Assembly: GCA_963728835.1 (NCBI GenBank)
Contig: CAVSKZ010000001.1
Coordinates: 610,941 to 674,940, forward strand
Source: VRUE01 sp963728835
GTDB taxonomy: Bacteria; Actinomycetota; Thermoleophilia; Solirubrobacterales; 70-9
DNA: 64,000 nucleotides
Direction: 5' to 3'
This document shows, in pieces, positions 1-6,872 of the stretch (position 1 is the stretch's first letter; each line of letters starts with the position of its first letter). The notes below the pieces were generated by a model. The model saw only the letters and a program-made list of their open reading frames with translations, ran no database searches and had not been told where the DNA came from. The translations under genes were made by a program, and so were the position numbers.

Positions 1-998
1 GCCGCCTCGGAACCCCGAAGCAGCTGCTCCGGCCATGCCGCGAGGAGCCTCAGGGAGGAGGCGAGCGCGGCGGCGGCGACGCCCCGGAGCGGATCGGCGC
101 ATGGCAGAGGCGCTCCCTCGACCAGGGTCGCCAGCGAGAGCGCGAAGCGGGCGAGGAAGGCGGGCTCCTGCCTTTCCACCGCCATGCTCGCTTTCTTGGG
201 CAGGCCGTTCAGCTCCAACGCCAGCAGGTGAACCGCCTCTACTTCCTTCTCGTTCGGCTTCGCCGGCGGGTCGGCGCGCGGCGCGGCGCGAAGGGCATGC
301 ACCAGGTCGCCGATCTCGGCAACTCCCTGGCGAAGCCAGGTGTCGTCCACCTGGATGTGCTTGCGGTGCGGGGTCGCGAGCAGCAGGAGCGCCAGCGCGC
401 AGCGACCGAAGTGCTCCGGGTCAAGGCCGGCGAGCAGCGCGCTGTCCAGCTCCTCGATGAGCTCGTCCGCTGCGTCCTCGGCGCCGAGGACCCCGCCGTG
501 CCGCATTCGCAGCGCGCCGTAGCGAACGTCCACGGCACCCACCGCCGGCCTCACCGGCGCGCCGTCCTCCTGTGGCGCGCCGGGAAGCGTGTTGATCCGC
601 GCCAGGGCCTCGGCGACGGCCTCCAGGCGAAACGCCGCCAGCGACTCGGCCTCGCCGGATTTCGGGCCCGGCGACTCACTCGGCTTGCCCTCGCCCAGCG
701 GAAGCATCCTCCCGGCGTCGCTGGTCAGCCAGGCCCTCAAAGCCGTCGCCTCGACGCGCAGGTACAGGTGCCTCGGTCGCACCGCCACGGCCTCGATCCA
801 GTCCTGCGAGGAGAGGCTGTCCGCCACCTCAGCCGTGTCCCCGGCGACCTCTGCCTTCACCGCGCCGGCGCCGACCGGGGAGCGCTTGGCGATCTCGACC
901 GCCTGCACCGCGCCGGCGACCTCGGCCAGGAGCCGGCTCGACTCCCTCTCGATCGGTCCGGCATGAGGGGCCAGCTGCGGGGCCGCGGGGGAGGTCAT
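1..998 (-). CDS. ArgRS-like protein without catalytic core (partial, runs off left edge)
   Basis: Open frame of at least 332 codons with no stop before the window edge. Its ATG overlaps the stop of the upstream AspRS-like gene (ATGA), so the two are probably translationally coupled. Residues about 66-91 (DWIEAVAV...LYLRVEATALRAWL) resemble the end of the ArgRS N-terminal (Add-1) domain. Residues about 156-225 (VRYGALRMRHGG, TPHRKHIQVDDTWL) resemble the helical segment that follows KMSKS in ArgRS. Residues about 255-332 resemble the DALR anticodon-binding bundle. No HIGH or KMSK signature and no Rossmann fold is visible between the first two segments. The architecture recalls eukaryotic DALRD3, a tRNA-binding ArgRS homologue that does not charge tRNA. 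The family assignment is by eye, and the C-terminus is missing. Confidence 0.6.
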   Translation of the reverse strand, partial: MTSPAAPQLAPHAGPIERESSRLLAEVAGAVQAVEIAKRSPVGAGAVKAEVAGDTAEVADSLSSQDWIEAVAVRPRHLYLRVEATALRAWLTSDAGRMLPLGEGKPSESPGPKSGEAESLAAFRLEAVAEALARINTLPGAPQEDGAPVRPAVGAVDVRYGALRMRHGGVLGAEDAADELIEELDSALLAGLDPEHFGRCALALLLLATPHRKHIQVDDTWLRQGVAEIGDLVHALRAAPRADPPAKPNEKEVEAVHLLALELNGLPKKASMAVERQEPAFLARFALSLATLVEGAPLPCADPLRGVAAAALASSLRLLAAWPEQLLRGSEA

Positions 999-2305
999 GG
1001 CATGTGCTGCTTGGGGCCCCGGAAGACGAAGCTGGTGTCCCTCACCGACCGCTGCCCCAGCAGCGCCATCAGCAGCCGGTTGATCCCGATGCCGAAGCCC
1101 CCATGGGGCGGGCACCCGTCGCGGAACATCTCCAGGAAGTGCGGGCGCAGGTAGGTGTCGATCGTCTCCTCCTCCAGCCCGGCCTGCCCGATCTGCTCCT
1201 CGAGCCGGTCGAAGCGGTGCTCCCGCTGCCCCCCGGAGGTGATCTCGATTCCGTTCCAGAGCAGGTCGAAGCTGCGCGAGAGGCCTTCGTCGCTCCCGCT
1301 GGAGGGCTCTTGCATCGTGTAGAACGGCCTCGCGCCCGCCGGATAGTCCGTTATGAAGACCAGGCTGTGCCCGTGCTCGCGGTGGGCGCGCTTGGAGAGC
1401 GCCCGCTCCGCCTCGCCGAGGAGCCGCTCGCGCCCGTCCGCCGACTCGTCCCCGGTCAGCTCTTTCAGGATCCCGACCGGAAAGCGGGGGACCGGCGTCG
1501 AGGGAACCTCGACCGGCATGTCGAAGCTGCTTTCGATCGCATCCCCGTGCGCCTCCGCGACCGCGGCGAGCGCGTGGCGCAGCAGGCCCTCCTCGAAGTC
1601 CATCAGGTCCCGGTGAGAGTCGATCCAGGACATCTCGAAGTGGGCGATCGTGAACTCGGTGGCGTGGATGGGGGTGGTCCCGGGCTCGCTGCGGAACACC
1701 GGGCCTATCTCGAAGACCCGCTCGAAGCCCGCCGCCATCGCCATCTGCATGTAGAACTGGGCGGACTGGACGAGGAAGGCCTGCTGGTCGAAGTAGGGCA
1801 CCCGGAACACCGTGGCGCCGCTCTCGCTGCCGCCGCCGCTGATCTTGGGCGTGTGGAGTTCGATGAAGCCGCGGGCGAGGGCGTATTCGCGCATCGCCGT
1901 CTCCAGCGTTGACTGCACCGCGAAGATCAGGAACCGCTCCGGAGAGCGCAGGTCGAGATGGCGGCGGCTCGGGGCCGGCTTGCCCCCGTTGGCCTCGGCC
2001 GAGGCGGAGCCGTTCGCCTGCGCCAGGACCTCGAACGTGTCGACGTGCAGGTGCGGGACCCGCGCCGATCCCGTGACCGTGCCCGACGCTCGCACCGTGC
2101 TGCCCGCCTCGGCCGGGCAGGCGGGCAAGCCCTCCGCCGGCTCCAGGAGCGACTCGAGCTCCCCGCTGCGATCGCTCAGCAGGAAGCGGAAGGAGTCGGG
2201 GGACATGCGCGGCTTGCCGATCCAGCCGCGTACCGTCACCTGCTCGCCGAGGCGTCCCCGGGCCTCTCCGATCGGCAACGGGCTCGAGGACAAGATGTCA
2301 CCCAA
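995..2305 (-). CDS. Aspartyl/asparaginyl-tRNA synthetase-like protein (class II)
   Basis: 436 residues in the short archaeal-type AspRS layout: N-terminal OB-fold anticodon domain (about 20-100), then the class II core. Motif 2 is FRSEPGTTPIHATEF (Arg205) and motif 3 is GFGIGINRLLMALLG near residue 405. DYPAGARPFYTM and MFRDGCPPHGGFGIG are typical AspRS/AsnRS segments. The likely start is TTG, directly after the oxygenase stop. It lies between an amino-acid oxygenase and an ArgRS-like protein rather than with translation genes. Because GatCAB is also encoded here, Asn-tRNA can be made by amidation, so this copy is plausibly specialised. The OB-fold segment KPRMSPDSFRFLLSDRSGELE departs from the usual GG.xFIxLRDRSG.xQ pattern, suggesting altered anticodon recognition (inference). 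Confidence 0.82.
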   Translation of the reverse strand: MGDILSSSPLPIGEARGRLGEQVTVRGWIGKPRMSPDSFRFLLSDRSGELESLLEPAEGLPACPAEAGSTVRASGTVTGSARVPHLHVDTFEVLAQANGSASAEANGGKPAPSRRHLDLRSPERFLIFAVQSTLETAMREYALARGFIELHTPKISGGGSESGATVFRVPYFDQQAFLVQSAQFYMQMAMAAGFERVFEIGPVFRSEPGTTPIHATEFTIAHFEMSWIDSHRDLMDFEEGLLRHALAAVAEAHGDAIESSFDMPVEVPSTPVPRFPVGILKELTGDESADGRERLLGEAERALSKRAHREHGHSLVFITDYPAGARPFYTMQEPSSGSDEGLSRSFDLLWNGIEITSGGQREHRFDRLEEQIGQAGLEEETIDTYLRPHFLEMFRDGCPPHGGFGIGINRLLMALLGQRSVRDTSFVFRGPKQHMP

Positions 2306-3412
2306 TCAGGAGGCGTTGGCGGCGGCGGTGACGGCGCTCAAATCGATTCGCGTCACGCGCGGGCGCGCCGGCGCCACATATGCAGCGGTCCTGTTGAGGT
2401 CGCGCAGGGAGTATCCGCGCAGCAGCCAGCGGTCTGTGCCGTCGAGCGCGGCGGGGAAGCGGTCCCGGCCGTGCAGGCAGTCTTCGTTGCCGAACGCGAG
2501 CAGGTCGCCCCTATGCAGCTGGAGGCGGCGCGTGGCACGGTGGGCGGCCGCCGTGAACGTGCGCGCTGCGCGTGCGGCGACGTCGTCGGTTGCCTCCAGG
2601 GTCTCGTGCCAGCGGACCGCGGGCCGGCGGAAGGAGCCCGTCAGGGGCGCCACCTTCAGCGCGATGTCCGCCTCGCCCTCGACCCGGTGGCTGTCCACGA
2701 CGCTGAAGTTGAAGCGTTCCTCCCGCAGCACGTCGATCTCGTCGTCTGTGAGCTGGACCAGGATCTCGTCGAGCACGGCGAGCCTGGTGGCAGGCGGGTC
2801 CTCGGGTGCCCGGACGCAGTAGAGCACCACCCAGTCAGGGCGGATCGGGTGGAACGCGTTCTCCGTGTGCATCCCGAGCTCGACTTTGAACGACGCGTTC
2901 GACTGCGTGGACGCACCCTCTTTCGTCGGGTAGATGTTGTGTACGAGGGAGCCTTTCTTCTCCATCGCGTACCCGAACTCGTCTCCGAGCTTGCGCACCG
3001 CCAGCGCGATCCAGGCGTTGCCGCGCCTCACGGTCTCGGATCCCGCCCCGAGCTCGATCGGGGTCGGGCCGGGGTCCTCGTCGAACGGGAGCCCCCTCAG
3101 CAGGACCACGGGCACCGTGCCGCGCCGCAGGGCGGCCAGGGCGGCGCGGGCACGACTGGGAAGCGCTCCCTCGACCACCTCGGCGGCGTTGAAGAACTCC
3201 TGCGTCCCGGCCTGGATGGAGGCTGCTTCCACGGGCTCGAGCAGCTCTTTCTCGATGACTTCGGCGGCGTGCTCGCGCTCGTCGTCGGTGAGCTCCACGG
3301 TCCACACCGGCTCGGTGTCCGGCAGGCCGGAGGCGGACTCGGCGGCGGGGGAAAGCGGGGGGGCCGCCGGGTTCGCGTGGCCGCTCTCAGCGGAGGTGGT
3401 GGCGCCGGTCAT
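2306..3412 (-). CDS. VioC/AsnO-type Fe(II)/2-oxoglutarate amino-acid oxygenase
   Basis: 368 residues of the clavaminate-synthase-like oxygenase family, whose members hydroxylate amino acids such as Arg (VioC) or Asn (AsnO) at C-beta. The metal triad is visible as His182-x-Glu184 in GMHTENAFH and His314 in CLHGRDRF, and an Arg near 329-332 (RWLLRGYSLRDL) fits 2-oxoglutarate binding. The first ~35 residues are low complexity. A strong AAAGGAGG ribosome-binding site lies 7 nt before the ATG. This is the first protein gene after the tRNA-like RNA, 50 nt away on the same strand, and it abuts the AspRS-like gene. The substrate is unknown; a free amino acid or an aminoacyl-RNA are both possible. Confidence 0.85.
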   Translation of the reverse strand: MTGATTSAESGHANPAAPPLSPAAESASGLPDTEPVWTVELTDDEREHAAEVIEKELLEPVEAASIQAGTQEFFNAAEVVEGALPSRARAALAALRRGTVPVVLLRGLPFDEDPGPTPIELGAGSETVRRGNAWIALAVRKLGDEFGYAMEKKGSLVHNIYPTKEGASTQSNASFKVELGMHTENAFHPIRPDWVVLYCVRAPEDPPATRLAVLDEILVQLTDDEIDVLREERFNFSVVDSHRVEGEADIALKVAPLTGSFRRPAVRWHETLEATDDVAARAARTFTAAAHRATRRLQLHRGDLLAFGNEDCLHGRDRFPAALDGTDRWLLRGYSLRDLNRTAAYVAPARPRVTRIDLSAVTAAANAS

Positions 3413-3462
3413 CGGTTCGCCTCCTTTCGGTGTGGGTTAGTCGACCTGGTCCTCTTTCGCAG

Positions 3463-3730
3463 TACGCCCGACGGGAATCGAACCCGCAACCTTTGGCTTG
3501 ATAAGCCAATGCTCTTCGAACGCACCTTCCACCACTGACACGATCCGCTTCCTCGGACGGCCTGAACGATGAGCCATTACCTCGACTCCCGCCGGTATCT
3601 GTCACTGCCCTGCTCATGACTGGAACAGGTCCTGCCAAAAGCTGGAAGTGTCTTAAGAATCCTAAGTCCGTCTTCGTCCACGGGGCGCCAGTGATTTCCA
3701 CCACATTCTTTACCGTTGAGCTACGGGCGC
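3463..3730 (-). ncRNA. tRNA-like RNA with ~196-nt insertion in the D-loop
   Basis: The 5' acceptor strand GCGCCCG (from 3730) pairs with CGGGCGT at 3470-3464 (one G.U pair), followed by A and no encoded CCA. Then come U8-A9, D-stem GCTC and D-loop start AACGGTA. About 196 nt follow before the D-stem closes with GAGC. The rest is canonical: one nucleotide, anticodon arm TTGGC-TTATCAA-GCCAA, 5-nt variable loop AGGTT, and T-arm GCGGG-TTCGATT-CCCGT. The anticodon reads AUC, which is not a normal bacterial anticodon (Asp is GUC). The insert can close with ATCACTG (3695-3689) pairing with CAGTGGT (3537-3531) and contains a 14-codon ORF (3706-3662). It could also be a disrupted tRNA gene. Its position 50 nt before an aaRS-like operon argues for function. 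Confidence 0.62.
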
Positions 3731-3850
3731 ATGTGTTTTCGGCGCTGGCAGCTTCCGAAGATTCAAGCGAGTATCCAAAGCGCATCTGGTCCGGCTCGTT
3801 CCTTTGTCGAAAGTTGTCAGCAACCGATCAATACATCAGCAACAGCCAAT

Positions 3851-3879
3851 AATCAAAAAAACCGTATCAGAGAAGTCAA
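3851..3879 (-). promoter_or_regulatory. Possible promoter for the tRNA-like RNA and operon
   Basis: On the minus strand TTGACT, a 17-nt spacer and TTGATT lie about 120 nt before the tRNA-like RNA, in the most AT-rich stretch of the area (3731-3890). No other convincing signal was seen in this intergenic region. Confidence 0.3.
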
Positions 3880-3947
3880 GGGCCTTGGGCCGGGCGATTT
3901 TCCCCCCAAATTTGGCTTCCGGCCCACCTCGTCCGTAGACTTCGCTC

Positions 3948-4322
3948 ATGCCAGCGACGCGCGAGAAGACGGGCGAGTGCCGCCAGTGCCGCTCCTTCTG
4001 CGACAAGATGGTCGAGCCTCGCGGCTGCGTCGAAATGCGCTGCCGCTACCTCTACAGCTTCGTCGACGTGCTCAACGGCGTGCAGTACGTCGGCTGCATG
4101 CAGGACGTCTTCGCCGCCAAGGTCGAGCTCGACGCAGTCCTCCAGCCCGGTGGCTTCGGCGGCGTGAAGATGACCGGCGAGGCGCTGCCGCACTGCGAGT
4201 TCTCCGTCGAGCGCGCCTACGAGGGCTCGGGAGGGTCCTACGACTGCGTCAACCGCCGCTTCTTCGACTGCGCCGACGGGGGCCCCGAGGGCATCAAGGC
4301 CTTCGACCTGCGTGACATCTGA
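3948..4322 (+). CDS. Cysteine-rich small protein of unknown function
   Basis: 124 residues with nine cysteines (11, 14, 18, 27, 32, 50, 83, 100, 108). The first four form a CxxCxxxC...C cluster that could bind zinc or an Fe-S cluster. There is no signal peptide or membrane segment, so it is probably cytoplasmic. It is transcribed divergently from the tRNA-like RNA/oxygenase cluster across a ~220-bp AT-rich region and sits 39 bp before the acyl-CoA dehydrogenase. I do not recognise the family. The even spread of cysteines and normal codon use argue that it is a real gene. Confidence 0.7.
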   Translation: MPATREKTGECRQCRSFCDKMVEPRGCVEMRCRYLYSFVDVLNGVQYVGCMQDVFAAKVELDAVLQPGGFGGVKMTGEALPHCEFSVERAYEGSGGSYDCVNRRFFDCADGGPEGIKAFDLRDI

Positions 4323-4349
4323 GGGGCGAAATCACGACATCGTTCCGTG

Positions 4350-4355
4350 TAGAAT
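4350..4355 (+). promoter_or_regulatory. -10-like TAGAAT, 6 nt before start
   Basis: TAGAAT placed 6 nt before the acyl-CoA dehydrogenase ATG, the spacing expected for a leaderless mRNA. No clear -35. Confidence 0.35.
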
Positions 4356-4361
4356 TGCGGC

Positions 4362-5657
4362 ATGACAGAGACTTCCGCAGTGGCAGATGCAGAGAAGCTG
4401 GTGGCTGAAGCGGCCGGCGACACCGACGGCGCGTCCAGCGAGGGGCCGAAGTTCACCCTCGAGTTGAACCAGGACCAGAAGGACATCCGCGACTGGGTGC
4501 ACGGCTTCGCCGAGGGCGTCGTCCGTCCGGCGGCCGAGGAATGGGACGAGCGCGAGGAGACCCCCTGGCCGGTGATCCAGGAGGCCGCCAAGATCGGTCT
4601 CTACAGCTTCGAAGCCCTCGGCCAGTTCTGGGCCGACGAGACCGGGCTGACCCTGCCGATCGCCAACGAGGAGCTCTTCTGGGGCGACGCCGGCATCGGG
4701 ATGGCGATCATGGGCACCTCGCTGGCCGTCGCCGCGATCTTCGGGCAGGGGACCCCGGAGCAGATGGGCGAGTGGATCCCGCAGTGCTTCGGCAGCGCCG
4801 ACGACCCCAAGGTCGCCGCCTTCTGCTCCTCGGAGCCCGACGCCGGCTCCGACGTGTCCGCGATCCGCACCACCGCCAAGTACGACGAGGCGACCGACGA
4901 GTGGGTCATCAACGGCCAGAAGGCCTGGGCCACCAACGGCGGCATCGCCGACGTCCACGTGGTCATCGCCACGGTCGACCGCGAGCTCGGCTCGCGCGGC
5001 CACGCCGCCTTCGTCATCCCGCCCGGCACCAAGGGCTGCGAGCAGGGCGCCAAGGTGAAGAAGCACGGACTGCGCGCCTCCCACACCGCCGACGTCCACC
5101 TCGACGACTGCCGCATCCCCGGCGCCTGCCTGCTCGGCGGCAAGGAGAAGCTCGACGAAAGGCTCGCCCGCGTCCGCGAAGGCAAGAAAGCCAAGTCGCA
5201 GGCCGCGATGCAGACCTTCGAGGCGAGCCGGCCCACGGTCGGCGCCCAGGCGCTCGGCATCGCCCGCGCCGCCTACGAGTACGCGCTCGACTACGCCAAG
5301 GAGCGCCAGCAGTTCGGCCGCGCGATCATCGAGAACCAGTCGATCGCCTTCACGCTGGCCGACATGAAGCTGGAGATCGACGCCGCCCGCCTGCTGGTCT
5401 GGCGCGCCGCCTGGATGGGCCGCAGCGGGCAGAAGTTCGAGAACGCCGAGGGCTCGATGTCGAAGCTCAAGGCCGGTGAGGTCGCCGTCTGGTCGACCGA
5501 GCGCGCGATCCAGATCCTCGGCGGCAACGGCTACACGCGGGAGTTCCCGGTCGAGCGGATGCACCGCGACGCGAAGATCTACACGATCTTCGAGGGCACC
5601 TCCGAGATCCAGCGCCTGGTCATCAGCCGCGCGATCTCAGGCGTCCACGTCAAATAG
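4362..5657 (+). CDS. Acyl-CoA dehydrogenase
   Basis: 431-residue FAD-dependent acyl-CoA dehydrogenase that introduces the 2,3-double bond in acyl-CoA during beta-oxidation, passing electrons to ETF. The order is N-terminal helical domain, beta-barrel with FCSSEPDAGSDVSAI and INGQKAWATNGG (flavin-binding strands), and C-terminal helical domain. ILGGNGYTREFPVERMHRDAKIYTIFEGTSEIQRL carries the catalytic-base region (glutamate of the EGTSE segment). An extra ~25-residue Ala/Glu-rich head precedes the domain. No ribosome-binding site is evident and a -10-like box sits 6 nt upstream. Chain-length specificity cannot be read from the sequence. Confidence 0.92.
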   Translation: MTETSAVADAEKLVAEAAGDTDGASSEGPKFTLELNQDQKDIRDWVHGFAEGVVRPAAEEWDEREETPWPVIQEAAKIGLYSFEALGQFWADETGLTLPIANEELFWGDAGIGMAIMGTSLAVAAIFGQGTPEQMGEWIPQCFGSADDPKVAAFCSSEPDAGSDVSAIRTTAKYDEATDEWVINGQKAWATNGGIADVHVVIATVDRELGSRGHAAFVIPPGTKGCEQGAKVKKHGLRASHTADVHLDDCRIPGACLLGGKEKLDERLARVREGKKAKSQAAMQTFEASRPTVGAQALGIARAAYEYALDYAKERQQFGRAIIENQSIAFTLADMKLEIDAARLLVWRAAWMGRSGQKFENAEGSMSKLKAGEVAVWSTERAIQILGGNGYTREFPVERMHRDAKIYTIFEGTSEIQRLVISRAISGVHVK

Positions 5658-5711
5658 CCACGTCTCGAAGGGTTGTGGAGGCCCGAGGGCACACAACCCT
5701 TCGAGAAGCAC

Positions 5712-6578
5712 TCATTTCTTACGGCGACGCTGGATACCCGCCTTGCGGAGTCGCTTGGCCGCCTGGACTTCTTTGCGGTCGGGGCCTTTCTTGATCGGCC
5801 CCGGGGTCTCCAGCGTGGCCGGCAGGCCCTCGAACCTCGGCTCGGAGAGGAACGCGGCCAGGCCCTGCTTGCCCATCTCGCCCTTGCCGAGGTTGGCGTG
5901 GCGGTCGCGGCAGGAGCCGAGGGGGGCGGCGGCGTCGTTGACGTGCAGGCACTGGAGGCGGTCGAGGCCGACCTTGGCGTCGGCTTCGTCGACGACGGCT
6001 GAGAGGTGCTTCTCGTCGGTTATGTCGTAGCCCTGGACGAAGAGGTGGCAGGAGTCGAGGCAGAGGCCGAGGCGCCTGCCGGCGCCCGCCAGCTCGATCA
6101 GCTCGGCGGTCTGGTCGAAGTCGCGGCCGAGCAGGCCTTTGTGGCCGGCGGTCTGCTCGAGCAGGAGGGGGCAGCGGTCGCTGTCCCCGAGCGCCGCCGC
6201 GATCGTCTTCCCGGCGCGTTTCATCGAGGGGCCGAGCGGCTCTTTCACCTGTGCCCCCGGGTGCAGGACGACCCCGGCCGCACCGATTTCGTCGCCGATG
6301 CGCAGGGCGTGGGTCAGCGACGCCTGGGACCTTACCCGCAGCTCCCGATCTCGACTGGCGCAGTTGATCAGGTAGACGGCGTGGATGACGACCGCCTCGA
6401 CCGGCGAGCCGGCCATCGCCTCCCTGAACGCCGCGAAGTCCTCCGGCCCGTATTTCGTCGGCCGCCACATGCGCGGGCTCTGGTTGAAGATCTGGATCGA
6501 CTCGCAGCCGCGCTCGGCCCCGCGCTCGATCGCCTTGTCGAGGCCGCCGGCGGTCGAGACGTGGGCACCGATCAGCAT
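5712..6578 (-). CDS. nfo: Deoxyribonuclease IV (endonuclease IV, AP endonuclease)
   Basis: 288-residue TIM-barrel AP endonuclease of base-excision repair, which cleaves 5' of abasic sites using three zinc ions. It begins MLIGAHVSTAGGLDKAIERG. Metal-ligand segments visible include GAHVS, IHAVYLIN, VLHPGAQ, LLEQTAG, LCLDSCHLFVQGYD, LHVNDAAAPLGSCRDRHANLGKGEMG and LETPG. The tail KRLRKAGIQRRRKK is strongly basic. It is convergent with the acyl-CoA dehydrogenase. A second base-excision enzyme, the alkyladenine glycosylase, lies far away at 59.8 kb. Confidence 0.93.
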   Translation of the reverse strand: MLIGAHVSTAGGLDKAIERGAERGCESIQIFNQSPRMWRPTKYGPEDFAAFREAMAGSPVEAVVIHAVYLINCASRDRELRVRSQASLTHALRIGDEIGAAGVVLHPGAQVKEPLGPSMKRAGKTIAAALGDSDRCPLLLEQTAGHKGLLGRDFDQTAELIELAGAGRRLGLCLDSCHLFVQGYDITDEKHLSAVVDEADAKVGLDRLQCLHVNDAAAPLGSCRDRHANLGKGEMGKQGLAAFLSEPRFEGLPATLETPGPIKKGPDRKEVQAAKRLRKAGIQRRRKK

Positions 6579-6623
6579 CGCACCGATCCTATTGACGCGC
6601 GGGGCAGGTGCGCTGCCGCTCCT

Positions 6624-6872
6624 TCAGTCTGCGTCGGTTGGTTTCTCGTCTGCCGGGTGGACGATCCGTTGCGCCACCGACCAACGCACCTCCACGTCGC
6701 GGTAGGTGACTCCCTCCTCTGGCTCTTCGGGAATGTTGTCCCGCTCCACCTCGACCTCGGTTTCATGGGCGGGGTCGCCGTAGTAGCGGACCTTCTTCTC
6801 CGGAACCCGGCCGAACTTCAGCTCCTTCGCCTTGACGGAAGTAAAAAAGTCGAGGTCGGGCCGGCCCCTCAT
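6624..6872 (-). CDS. Small acidic hypothetical protein
   Basis: 82-residue charged protein of unknown function, with no membrane segment or Cys. Its ATG overlaps the stop of the upstream repeat-containing gene (ATGA), so the two are probably co-translated and act together. The central segment KVRYYGDPAHETEVEVERDNIPEEPEEGVTY is rich in Glu and reads like a small beta-strand domain. I do not recognise the family. Confidence 0.6.
   Translation of the reverse strand: MRGRPDLDFFTSVKAKELKFGRVPEKKVRYYGDPAHETEVEVERDNIPEEPEEGVTYRDVEVRWSVAQRIVHPADEKPTDAD

Noticed and set aside
3463..3730. tmRNA (ssrA) interpretation of the interrupted tRNA
   Set aside because: tmRNA has no canonical anticodon arm and 5-nt variable loop, and lacks this D-stem; those are intact here and no typical tag reading frame ending in Leu-Ala-Ala is seen.
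3463..3730. Group I intron in a tRNA gene
   Set aside because: The interruption is in the D-loop, not the anticodon loop, and no P7/R-S core sequence could be recognised.
3387..3785. 132-codon minus-strand open frame over the tRNA-like region
   Set aside because: It runs through both tRNA halves in a frame unrelated to any protein pattern; the RNA structure explains the sequence better.
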